Positions 1 to 9,400 of a DNA stretch of 64,000 nucleotides are shown one piece after another (position 1 is the first letter of the stretch; the number at the start of each line of letters is the position of its first letter). Source of the DNA: Limiplasma sp031549415 (lineage in GTDB: Bacteria; Bacillota; Clostridia; Christensenellales; Aristaeellaceae); NCBI GenBank assembly GCA_031549415.1, contig JAVBPU010000009.1, forward strand, positions 1 to 64,000, in the 5' to 3' direction. The translations under genes and the position numbers were made by a program. The notes beneath the pieces were generated by a model. It saw only the letters and a program-made list of their open reading frames with translations. It ran no database searches and was not told the DNA's origin.

Positions 1-43
1 CCAATATCTAGCTTGCGAAATAGAGAAGCGGAGGAACAAGGAG

Positions 44-424
44 ATGTCCAATACAAAAACCGCGCCGATGGAGATTTGCGAGCATTGGGGTCATTACATT
101 CGCGTCAATGCCAATGGAACCATTGTTCATGGGTTTTCAGATGCGTTTGAGAAGCCAGAGGATGGTGACGTATTGCTCACAGACCAAGGTTCATATCAGT
201 TCCGGCTCTTTCCCGGCGGCGCTGAAAACCAAGCGATTTTCAATGAAAACGGTATTCCTCTTTATAAATGGGACGGAGAAAGAGTGCTGCCCAGAACACA
301 GGCCGAAATAGACGCGGATACTCCAGGGCCCGATCCTGGCGAGTTGACCCAAGCGGAACGCATGGACCAAATCGAGGCGGCGCTTTGCGAGTTGGCGGAC
401 ATGGTGACAGGAGGTGTGGTGTGA
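44..424 (+). CDS. Phage tail-end hypothetical protein
   Basis: A 126-residue acidic protein with no signal peptide or membrane segment. I do not recognise a named domain. The ATG has GGAGG about 9 bases upstream. The C-terminal 30 residues (ELTQAERMDQIEAALCELAD) look like the short coiled segment that often ends small proteins located between phage tail fibre and lysis genes. Its stop codon overlaps the start of the next gene by one base (TGATG), so the two are translationally coupled. The assignment to a prophage rests on the endolysin and holin genes that follow. Confidence 0.75.
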   Translation: MSNTKTAPMEICEHWGHYIRVNANGTIVHGFSDAFEKPEDGDVLLTDQGSYQFRLFPGGAENQAIFNENGIPLYKWDGERVLPRTQAEIDADTPGPDPGELTQAERMDQIEAALCELADMVTGGVV

Positions 425-537
425 TGGCTGTGATTTACGCAAGACGGGTGCAGGCGGGCCTGATGGCCCTGGAGCAGGTGCCGGAGCGCTGGCGGGAAGA
501 GGTTCGGGAGCTGGCAGGTATGCCGGCGACACCCTGA
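424..537 (+). CDS. Small CD1375/XkdX-like phage protein
   Basis: A 37-residue protein, MAVIYARRVQAGLMAL at its start, followed by a VPERWREEVREL segment. Short proteins with a [YW]A.L...G..TL.[DQ]VPE...EEV pattern occur directly before lysis genes in many Firmicutes phages and are annotated CD1375-like or XkdX-like; their function is unknown. Its ATG overlaps the stop of the preceding gene (TGATG). The size, motif and position agree with this family. I infer membership from pattern only. Confidence 0.65.
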   Translation: MAVIYARRVQAGLMALEQVPERWREEVRELAGMPATP

Positions 538-593
538 GAAATCCCACCCGGTGGACGGTGCCGGACGCAAGAAAAAGCCTGGAGGTGTAAAAA

Positions 594-1412
594 ATGGTCG
601 GTTACAAACAGCTTGTGGAGCAGGGGAAGGCCCTGCTGGCCCTGGCTAAAGCGCAAACGATCCCTTACGTTCTGGGCGGCATGACCCTGGCCAGGATGGA
701 CTGCCAGGGCCTGGTGGAATACCTGCTGGCCCAATGCGGGGTACCGCTGGAAGCATGCAACCTGGCGGGGAGCAATGCCCACTGGCGGGCGCTGAAATGG
801 AGCGGAACCCCGGAGGAAGCGGTCCGGTTATTTGGGGGCGTGCCGGAAGGCGCGGCCCTTTTCATTTGGGTGGAAAGCGGCGAACCTGCCAAATACCTTG
901 GGGACGGAAGGGGCAACGCCGAGCACATGGGGCTGTACCTGGGTGAGCAAAGAGCCATCCATGCCAGCGCCAGCCGCGCATGCGTGGCCGAAAGCGTATT
1001 CAAGCAAAAGACCATCCCCAACGGCGGCTGGAACCGGGTGGGGCTGCTGCCCTGGGTGGACTATGGCGCGGCAGTGGAGGCGAAGATTGGCGGCCTGGCT
1101 GTTGTGGCGGAAATTGTGGACGATATGCCGGAGGCACAGGAGCCGGAAACAACCGGGAGCAGCCCTTCCGTTCCCGCTGCCGCTGTGCAGCCCTCCCGGT
1201 ATTGGGCACAAGTGGTCACGCCCAACGGCGGCCCCGTGAACATGCGGGAGAAGCCCTCGAAGGCTTGTGATTTGTACAAAGAAGTGCCCAACGGGGAAAC
1301 CGTGCTGGTGATCGGGCAGGTGGCCGGCGGCGGACGCACCTGGTGCCGGGTGGAGCGGGGCAGCCGGAAATGGTATATTCAGGCGGATTATTTGCGGCGG
1401 ATTGAGGGCTGA
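594..1412 (+). CDS. Phage endolysin, NlpC/P60 peptidase with SH3 domain
   Basis: A 272-residue cell-wall peptidase of the prophage lysis cassette, expected to cut peptidoglycan stem peptides at host lysis. Residues about 15-165 form the NlpC/P60 domain: the nucleophile is Cys37 in the D-C-Q-G-L motif, with His111 (AEHMG) or His123 (AIHAS) as candidate catalytic histidines. A linker rich in Glu, Pro and Ser follows (about 170-200). Residues about 205-270 are a bacterial SH3 domain (VNMREKPS...V..G..V.V) likely to bind the wall. There is no signal peptide, so release depends on the holin-like proteins encoded next. The start has GGAGG with a 7-base spacer. Phage NlpC/P60 endolysins with SH3 tails are common in Clostridia. 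Confidence 0.88.
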   Translation: MVGYKQLVEQGKALLALAKAQTIPYVLGGMTLARMDCQGLVEYLLAQCGVPLEACNLAGSNAHWRALKWSGTPEEAVRLFGGVPEGAALFIWVESGEPAKYLGDGRGNAEHMGLYLGEQRAIHASASRACVAESVFKQKTIPNGGWNRVGLLPWVDYGAAVEAKIGGLAVVAEIVDDMPEAQEPETTGSSPSVPAAAVQPSRYWAQVVTPNGGPVNMREKPSKACDLYKEVPNGETVLVIGQVAGGGRTWCRVERGSRKWYIQADYLRRIEG

Positions 1413-1441
1413 AACCACGGAAGAGAAGGAAGGGGTTTCCC

Positions 1442-1774
1442 GTGTGGGAGATGATGGCAAAATACTGGGCCGAATGGGCCATGGGGATCATCGCCACGAT
1501 GCTGGCGATTGGGTACCGCAAACTATCCAAGAAAATTAAGGTGACGAACGCCGAAAATGAAGCGCTAAAATGTGGCATGCGGGCCCTTTTGCGGGACCGG
1601 ATCATTCAAGGGTACAACCACTACATGGAAAAGGGCTGCTGGCCGATTTACGCCCAGGATTCCATGGGCGACATGTTCAAGCAATACAAGGCCCTGGGCG
1701 GAAACGGTACGGTGTGCAACCTCATGGAAGCGCTGGAAGGGCTGCCCGTGGAGCGCCAGATGAAGGTGGGATAA
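1442..1774 (+). CDS. Phage lysis-module membrane-anchored hypothetical protein
   Basis: A 110-residue protein starting at GTG (an in-frame ATG lies 9 bases further on); GAAGGAAGGGG lies upstream. One membrane segment is predicted at residues about 9-25 (WAEWAMGIIATMLAIGY), followed by a cytosolic basic region and a conserved-looking stretch RALLRDRIIQGYNHYMEKG, then ALGGNGTV near the C-terminus. Proteins of this type sit beside holins in many clostridial prophages. It may be a holin, antiholin or spanin-like accessory; the sequence does not decide. Confidence 0.72.
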   Translation: MWEMMAKYWAEWAMGIIATMLAIGYRKLSKKIKVTNAENEALKCGMRALLRDRIIQGYNHYMEKGCWPIYAQDSMGDMFKQYKALGGNGTVCNLMEALEGLPVERQMKVG

Positions 1775-1776
1775 CG

Positions 1777-2007
1777 GTGAAGAAGAAAAGCAAAGCCCGC
1801 TTTATGAAAGTGATTGTGTGGACGTGCATTGGGTTTACGGCCCTGGTCATTCTGGCCTGCTATGTGGCGGCGTGGTTTGGGGTGGATACGGACAGCGTAC
1901 TGACCCACACCTGCGCGGTGTTCGGCGGCGAACTCTTGCTGACCGTGGTTTTGAGGTTGCTGGAAAAAGAGGAGAAGAACAACGAAAGCAAAGAAGGGAA
2001 CGGATGA
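1777..2007 (+). CDS. Small two-helix membrane protein of the phage lysis module
   Basis: A 76-residue protein that starts at GTG, two bases after the stop of the preceding gene. It begins with a basic stretch (VKKKSKARFMK), then has two hydrophobic segments at about residues 11-35 (VIVWTCIGFTALVILACYVAAWF) and 45-63, and ends with a charged tail rich in Glu, Lys and Asn. Size, topology and position fit a holin or antiholin. I do not recognise a specific family. Confidence 0.65.
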   Translation: MKKKSKARFMKVIVWTCIGFTALVILACYVAAWFGVDTDSVLTHTCAVFGGELLLTVVLRLLEKEEKNNESKEGNG

Positions 2008-2008
2008 T

Positions 2009-2461
2009 ATGAAGAAGGTGCTATGGTTTGCCTTGGTGTTGGCCCTGCTGGCGCTGGTTGCGTTGCCTGCCGGTGCAGAGGCCCCAAATCAGCCTATACG
2101 GGTGGATTGGACGCAGGTGGTTGTCTGGCTCATCGGTGCGCTGGGCACCGCCCTGTCGGCCCTCCTGGCGCGGGCCTGGATGGGGTATGTAAGGCCTTGG
2201 CTGGAGCAGCGGGGACTGACCGACGCGGCGGTGATCGTGGTGAATGCCGTGGAAGCCATTATGGGCGGATATGGCGGGGAAGATAAATGGCGGCTGGCCC
2301 TGGACAAGATGAAGGAACGGGGCTTTGATGTGGACACGGAGGATGTGATAGACGCGTTGAAAGCCGCATGGAAGCAGATGGACATCAGCCAGATGGCCGC
2401 CGGGGTGAAGGAGGAGGTTCCGGGGGGAGAGGGTGGGACGGGAGTGGTGCCTATGGTGTGA
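2009..2461 (+). CDS. LLH-type phage holin
   Basis: A 150-residue protein with an N-terminal hydrophobic signal-like helix (residues 1-24, ending LPAGAEA), a second membrane helix at about 34-55 (VVVWLIGALGTALSALLARAW), and a soluble C-terminal half with AVEAIMGGYGGEDKWRLALDKMKERG and a D-V-I-D-A-L-K-A-A-W segment. This matches the Firmicutes LL-H family of phage holins, which have an amphipathic C-terminal domain with a K...A...L..KG pattern. The start follows the preceding stop by one base. It closes the lysis cassette and is followed by a strong terminator. Confidence 0.8.
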   Translation: MKKVLWFALVLALLALVALPAGAEAPNQPIRVDWTQVVVWLIGALGTALSALLARAWMGYVRPWLEQRGLTDAAVIVVNAVEAIMGGYGGEDKWRLALDKMKERGFDVDTEDVIDALKAAWKQMDISQMAAGVKEEVPGGEGGTGVVPMV

Positions 2462-2488
2462 TAAAAAGGGTTTTTGTTTGGAGAGCAG

Positions 2489-2519
2489 CCCCCGCTGGCC
2501 GGAAGGCTGGCGGGGGTTT
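2489..2519 (+). terminator. Terminator after the prophage lysis cassette
   Basis: A 12-bp GC-rich stem (CCCCCGCTGGCC with GGCTGGCGGGGG, two G-U pairs) closed by a GGAA tetraloop at 2501-2504 and followed by TTTG. It lies 28 bases after the holin stop codon. Confidence 0.8.
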
Positions 2520-2633
2520 GATTAGCATTTTACGTTAGCATTTTTTATCCTAAATCGTGTTTTGGCGTTCGTTTTTCCGAATGGGGGCGTAGTAATAAGA
2601 ACAAGACGGACGGCGGAAAATCGCATATGACAT

Positions 2634-2666
2634 AAAAAAGCCCGCACTCGCTGTGAATGCGGGCTT
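2634..2666 (-). terminator. Terminator of the tRNA-Thr gene
   Basis: On the minus strand an 8-bp stem, AGCCCGCA paired with TGCGGGCT, is followed by six T residues (A run at 2634-2639 on the plus strand). It lies about 10 bases downstream of the encoded CCA end of the tRNA. Confidence 0.8.
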
Positions 2667-2675
2667 GTTCCTACG

Positions 2676-2751
<76 letters not shown>

Positions 2752-3272
2752 AAGGTGAATAGGACAACATTAGTATTATACACAGGGAGGCAGGAATGCG
2801 CAAGAGTGGGAACATAATTTAACAAAACCGTAATCATAATCCAACAAAGTCGCAATTATTTTGAAAGGAGCCATGAAGAGATAGGCGAGGATGGTTTTTT
2901 TGGCTTTGAGAAAATGGTTACACGACGATGAAAAAAAGGAGCCGGAGAATTATCGACAATGTAGTGGAGGCGAAGATAGTGAACGAAATTATTTTAACGA
3001 ACCAGCGAAAGGACCACACCCAACCAGACCTGAAAAAAAAAGAGAAAAAACAGCGAAATACGCCCCAATAGGCGCATTTTTGAGGGATAAAAAGGGAAAT
3101 TCTTCTCATTTTACGGGGAAATACATGAAAAGCAACCATAAAATTGACTAAAAAACTGTTCAAAACGTAGAAAAAAAGGGTTTGCAAGCACTATTTTTAC
3201 AGGGCAGGGGCAAAGGTCCATGAAACCATTGCCACATATAGGTTTTGCGAAGGTTACTAAGCAGTTACATAT
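2752..3272. other. AT-rich intergenic region with no convincing gene
   Basis: AT-rich sequence between the tRNA and the adhesin promoter. It holds AAAGGAG followed by ATGAAGAGATAG at about 2863-2884 (a three-codon frame), a 47-codon reading frame at 2928-3071 with a very basic C-terminus but no ribosome site, a terminator-like hairpin at 3056-3081, and a second hairpin at 3209-3233 (GGCAA-A-GGT / ACC-A-TTGCC). None of these frames resembles a known protein. It could be a small transcript, an upstream regulatory region or a degraded gene. Confidence 0.5.
3056..3081 (+). terminator. Possible terminator in the tRNA-adhesin intergenic region
   Basis: Stem AAATACGCC / GGCGCATTT with one A-C mismatch, loop CCAATA, followed by TT. 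It overlaps the stop codon of a 47-codon frame (2928-3071). It suggests that something short is transcribed rightward from about 2.8 kb. Confidence 0.45.
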
Positions 3273-3301
3273 TTGACAGGGAAAATTTGGTGCCTTACAA
3301 T
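3273..3301 (+). promoter_or_regulatory. Vegetative promoter of the giant adhesin gene
   Basis: TTGACA (3273-3278), a 17-base spacer, and TACAAT (3296-3301): a near-consensus sigma-A promoter. The expected start near 3308 leaves a leader of about 110 nt before the adhesin ATG. Confidence 0.8.
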
Positions 3302-3418
3302 AAATCATGACACTGGAGTAGTGGCTAGAATTGTCAAAACCGTTAAAATGTTACAGCATCCTCTGCATCCATAGAATCATCCGTAGAAACACAGAACTCA
3401 GAGAGAAGGTCGCATTGT

Positions 3419-6400
3419 ATGAAAAACTGGAAAATGAAATTAATCCCCATGGCACGAAGAATGGCAAGCTTGTTCTTGTGCGTTATGATGCTGTGTGGAA
3501 GTTTGCCGTTATCCCTCGCATTTGGGGAAACGCAAGAATTTCATAGCAACGAAGTAGGGACCGGCATGGAGGGTGACGGCGATATGGGCACCATGGGCGT
3601 CACCCCGCCTTTACAGTCCCTGCTGGACTGGTGCAAACCAGGCTCTGCGACCCTTGCTTTCACGCTTAATGGGAACCCAATCAGCAGCGGCGCCACCTTG
3701 CCCCGGGGTGCGGACATAGGCTTGTTGCTGGACTTTGCGCTGAAAGATGAGTTTCAGACTGAGTGCGACACCACCAATACCTTCTATTATGATTTTCCTG
3801 TGTCGATGCAGATCCCGGATCTAAACGATACGTTCTATGGAGAAAACCCAATCACACATGCCAACGAGCCGCTGATGCATTGGCAAATTGTGGACAACCG
3901 GCTGACCCTCTCTTTTACTCCGGAGTTTTTTGGGACCACCCGCAATAATGTGACGGGCTTTGTGAACTTTTCCGCGAAGCTGCTGACCAACTTTATCGTG
4001 AACGGTCAGACCACCTATACCTTCCCAGGCATTACCACGGCCACCTTCCACTTCCCTTTGGGCGAAGTACAGGGCGCAAAGAACATTTTGTCCTGCGCCA
4101 TTGAAAACGATAAGCCCACCGCCACCTATGAGGTGACCTTTTGGGCGGACGATAACCTGAACTATGCGGAAATCGTGGAAACCGTCGGGTCTTTTTTGAC
4201 CGTGGATTATACCTCCGCAACCCTGTACAAGGCCGATGTGCTGCAAGCCGGAGGCGTAACCGGGGACGCCACGGGCCATAAGTTCACTGTAAATAATGTG
4301 GAGCCTAACGTCAAATACACGGTGCGGTACAAGGCCACCCTGCCGGTGGACAAGCTCATCGCGGGCCAATTGGCGCAGTCCTATACCGCCACCGAAACAA
4401 ACCGCACCAACACCGCCGTGATCAACTGGAAGGCGTACAATACGGTGACGGGTACGGTGAACGCAGGCAGCGCTATTGCTTCTATAGAGGAAGACATTTT
4501 TAGTCTGAACAAGACGTATGCCGGCATCGTGAACGGCAACGCGGTGTTCAATATCAGCTTTACGCCCAAGCTCAATTTTGAAAAACTGGAAATTGAGGAC
4601 ATCCCGGGATCTCTTTTCACGACAGTGGACGGTGTGGCCGGTGTGCTGAAGGACAGCAGCGGCGTGGTGCAGCCGGGCCGCAAGGGCACCATCAACAACG
4701 CGGTGGCAAACACCACCTATACCTACACCTATGAGGTCCCCTTTGACTTTCAAAATATGTTTGACAGGAAGTTCCTCAGCACGTTAGGCCCTGTGCCGCG
4801 TACCAACACGGCCAAACTGACCTGGACCCGGGACGGGCAATCCGGCTCCGTCACAAAGGATGTTACCATCTCGGCAGACGGAACCATCCAGTTCAGAAAA
4901 GAGGGCAGCGGTTATACCTTTACCGAGCCCGGTCATGAGGGCTTTTTAGTCAATTTCTACATCTATATTGACAAGAGCAACTTCCCCAAGGCCTTCAGCC
5001 CGGAACGCATGGTGGTGGAGGATACCCTGGGCGAGTATTTTACCCTAATACCCACCATCTTCAATTTGACCATTGACAGCGTGCAAAGCACAGATTATAT
5101 CCTGACGCAAAACGGACAAAACATAAAAATTGAAATCCTGAATTTTGACTGCACAAAGAACTATGCCATCCGCTATGCATGCCGTGTGGACGAGGCCGCG
5201 CTTTTGTCCGGAAATTTTGCGTCAGGCGTTAGTGATCCCGCCATCAAGGCCAAGCGTCAAAATAACGCCAAACTCTCTTGGAAAGCCGGTACAAGAACGG
5301 GGCAAATTACCGCCTCCGGTTGGGAAACAAAGATTGCCGATAAGCCCACCATGCTTTCGCTGGCGAAATATGGCGGCACCAAAATTCTGTATGAGGCCTC
5401 CACGGGCCAGTACTACCTGCCCCTTGAGTTTTCCTTCAAAGTATACTCCAAGCTGGATGAGATCACCTTTACGGACCTGTACCCCGATATGTACGCCAAG
5501 AGCTTGCCCGCCGCTGTTGACCCGGCTACCTGGCGCAGCCAGGTGGTCATCACGGGCCCATATACGCCCACCGGGTCGGATATACTTTCCTACGATCTGT
5601 TTAAGATTCACAATGTGGAGCCCGGCAATTACACCATCCAATTCCGTGGCTACATCGGCTTTATTGGCAATGGAAGAACCTATAAAGACATATACAACGA
5701 CTGTAACACACATACCAACGTTGTTGAGGCGGCCTGGAAAAAAGGGGGTGCCTCCGGCACTGTGAGGACCACGCACCACCTGAGCACGCAGGACATTACC
5801 CTCAATAAAGAGGGCACCGTCGAAAGGGATGCGCAGGACCGGATCGTGACCTACGACATTAACGGGTATAAGTATGCCCACATCACCTGGGGGATCCATT
5901 TCAATGGCGCCAACCTGCCCTGGAACGGCGCCACCCTGTCGGACCAGATGTTTGGCCGGCAGATGATCTGGGCCCCGGACGGGGTTAACAAAATGCTGAC
6001 CTTTAGTGTTGGATACATGAATGGGATCAGCACGTCCATAGCCCGCACGGGTACAAACCGGATCGGCACCCAGGACTACTTGCAGGAGTTTGTGTATAAC
6101 ATCGGCGCCAGCGGGGAAGACGTGAAAAGTGATGGCTTCTACTATCACTACAACAGCCTGATCCGCCTGCCTTCCAACGCCGCAAAAATTACGGCGGAGA
6201 ACAAGGTGACTTTGAAGCATGACCTTTGGGGCAAGTATGTGGAAAACGCCGATGCGGTGGTGTTTGATTGGGATCCCGACAATGCGGGCGGCGATGGCGG
6301 CGGGAGCGGCCCTGGTGGCCCCGGTGGCCCGGCCAGCATTGAAAAGACCCTGCTGAAAGTGGACCTGGACGCCACCCCGGTCACTGGCGAATGGGAAACC

Positions 6401-9400
6401 AAAATCACCGTTCCGGCCGGCGTGACCCTCACCAATGTAGTGCTTAGCGACTACATGAACTTCTGGTACCCGGAGTCCTACTTTGTGATTGACCCCCCGT
6501 CCAAGCTGGATTTGTCCATTACAGGCCTGAACGCGGGCGTCACGTACACCACATCCATTGGCACGGATGAATACGGGAAAAACCGCCTGTACATCACATT
6601 CACGGGGAACATCACCCAGAGCTTTACGCTGAAATATAAAAACATTTATGAACTTTCTAAGTTTAACACCAGGCAAAAGGTGTACCGCAACTATGCGGAC
6701 CTGGAGTACAAGGTGCTGGGGGATGGCAACTACATTTACTACATCGTGGACGACGATTACTGGCTGCACGGAAAAGCCGAGATGACAAAGCGGGTGGTGC
6801 CCGGACCCAACAACGAGCAAGTGCAATATGACCCCGTGAGCAACAAATACTACATCCAGTGGGAGATCATCTTTGACGACGCCACCCGCGTGGGCAAGCC
6901 GGTCATCTTGCGCGATTATGCCCCTTATTACCACCGGTACCTGGAGAACTCGTTTGAGGTGGTGTCGCCTGCGGGTCTCGCGGTTACGGCAGGGCCCCTG
7001 GAGAGTAACGACACCCTCCCTATCCGGTTTACCCCCACCAGCAAAAAGACGATTTTTAGGCTGAAAACCTATCTCTTTGACGATCACATCGGCTACGACA
7101 CGGCCTATACCAACACTGTGAACCTGCGCAACGCGGACGATACAGAGAATGTTGAGACCGCGCAGGCCACAGTGAACGCCCAGGTCCGCATCTTCCAAAA
7201 AGACGCGAAACCTCCTACGGGCGGCATACAGGACGTGATGGAGGCCTACTTTGACGAGACGCTGGACGCGTATGTGATCGATTGGGCCGTTGAACTGCAT
7301 GACTTGACCCGTGGCTCCAAGGCGGGGGTCAATACGATTATCGCGGATAATTTTCCCCAGGCCCTGGATTTGGTGCCAGGCAGCGCAAGGACCGAGCCTG
7401 TCCGGCCAATAACAACTGAATTGATCAGCAGCACCGGTGGTCTCTATAATTACCGCTTTACGATTGGGCCGGATCCGAACCCAAACTCAGACGGTAAGAT
7501 GATCCTGTTCTACCGGACCTTCGTGGAGGAGACCGCGGTGAACACCACCAGCAGTGAGTACATTTGGCAAAACAAGGCCCAACTGTGGCATCATGAAGTC
7601 GGAGGGGGCATCATTGCTGAAAACTTTGCCCAGGGCAAGATGCTTCCCTTTAGGAGAACGGCTTCCAAGACCGGGATCAAGGGGTATGACCCCGCATTCG
7701 GCAGCAAGATCACCTGGGAGATTCATTATGACGAGCCTGGACGGGCGGGCCAGCAGCTGACGGTCAAGGAACTCATCCCCGATGGGCTGATTGTGAAGTC
7801 CGTGGTGGTTGAAAAGTCGGATTCTACAGCGGTTCCCTTCACCCTGACGGATGTGGCTGGCAACGCGATTACCATCGCTGATTTTGCGGGCCAGCCGGGA
7901 ATGGACTTTCACATCGTCTTCACAAATCCGGATACGCCCGTCAGAATCTATGTGGTGACGCAGGTTCCCCCCGAAGCGACCACCCATCCCACCCAAACCA
8001 ATTTTGATTTCACGAATAACGCAAAGTTTTATTCCAGAACAGGTAAACTGCTGGCGGACGTTACGGCCAAGGTGAACATTGACAAAGAGATCACCTTTAC
8101 AAAGAATTTCAACAGCGGCGCTTATGACCCCACCAGAAAAGTATGGTACTTCATGTGGAAGGTGGAACTGGTTGCGGACGAGTTCATTGGAGTACCGATT
8201 TATTTTGAGGATACGATACCCACAGGTACGCGGCTGCATGGTGAGTGGGCCGGCAGCGGTAAGCAGCCGATGGTAGCCCATTACACGGCTGAGGGCACCT
8301 ATATTAGTACGACCCTGGTAAATTACGAGGTAGACGGGTACAACATCCGATACTACTTCACACCCATCAGCAAGAAGTCCGTAATCTTAGTCTACACAGC
8401 AGTGAACGAAGATTATATGTTCTACGAGCCTCCCGCAACGGCGCACACGTTTTTGAACGTGGTGAAGGCCTACCGGCAGAGCGATCATTCCGCTATCACA
8501 GACTTTGCCTCCGCCTCAACCGTCTATGGGCTTCCCAGAGACAATGTCCTTTCAAAGTCCAGCTCGGCGGGCACCAACAACCGCGTGTCGTTCTCGACGG
8601 TTCTCAATTTTGCCGATATGGACCTCAACCATCTGGGTACCACAGTGACCCTCACCGATACACTGGCCAGCCACCTCAAGCTGGTGCCGGATTCCGTGAA
8701 GGTTACCGTGCTTCCATTCCTGACGACGCTGCCGCCCTCTGACTATGTGGTGAACTATAACAACCTGACGCGGGAACTCAGCTTTACGGTACCGGATAAC
8801 CAAAAGCTACAGATTGAGTTTGATTGCTCGCTGAATGGTATTCCGGGAACGACGGTGAATGTGACCAACACCATCAACCTGACAGGACTGGGGCTTTCCG
8901 CCACCACCGTCCCGAAGGACTACCTGGTCACAAAGGCCTCCGCCGGGCTGGAATATGACGTTACGTTTGTAAAAATCAACAAGTTTGACGAAGAAAATGT
9001 GAACAAAAAGCTGGCGGGCGCCAAATTCCAGCTCTTTGAGGTGGACCACGCCACCGGCATCCCTTCCAGCACTTTCAAATATGAAGGGACCACCGACGTT
9101 AGCGGCGAGCTGTATCTGCCCAGCCAGACGGGCGGGCTTCAGGTCAACAAACTGTACATGGTGAAGGAAGTGGAGCGGCCCGCCGGCTACGCGCTGGATA
9201 CTACGGAGCACTACTTCCTAATCCCCGGCGATATCGGGGCCCAAGCGGTGGTGGATGCCCTGCGCGCCGTGTCCGGCATGCCGGAATTTGAAATCAATAC
9301 CGCGCCGGAGTTCAACATCAGCAATGAAATTGAACTGCGCAGCCGCGTCACGATTGAAAAATTAGGGGTGAACGGGGCGGCCCTTGCCGGCGCCACGCTG

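Noticed and set aside
3195..3270. Possible cyclic-di-GMP riboswitch before the adhesin
   Set aside because: ACAGGGCA and GCGAAGG look superficially similar to the GEMM motif, but the paired stems and the order of conserved parts do not fit, and the site lies upstream of the promoter.
3331..3546. 71-codon frame overlapping the adhesin start
   Set aside because: It has no ribosome site and overlaps the signal-peptide coding region in another frame.
5222..7300. Long minus-strand open frame (692 codons) inside the adhesin gene
   Set aside because: It mirrors the codon pattern of the adhesin, has no ribosome site or recognisable domain, and its sequence is a low-complexity mix rich in His, Val and Gly.
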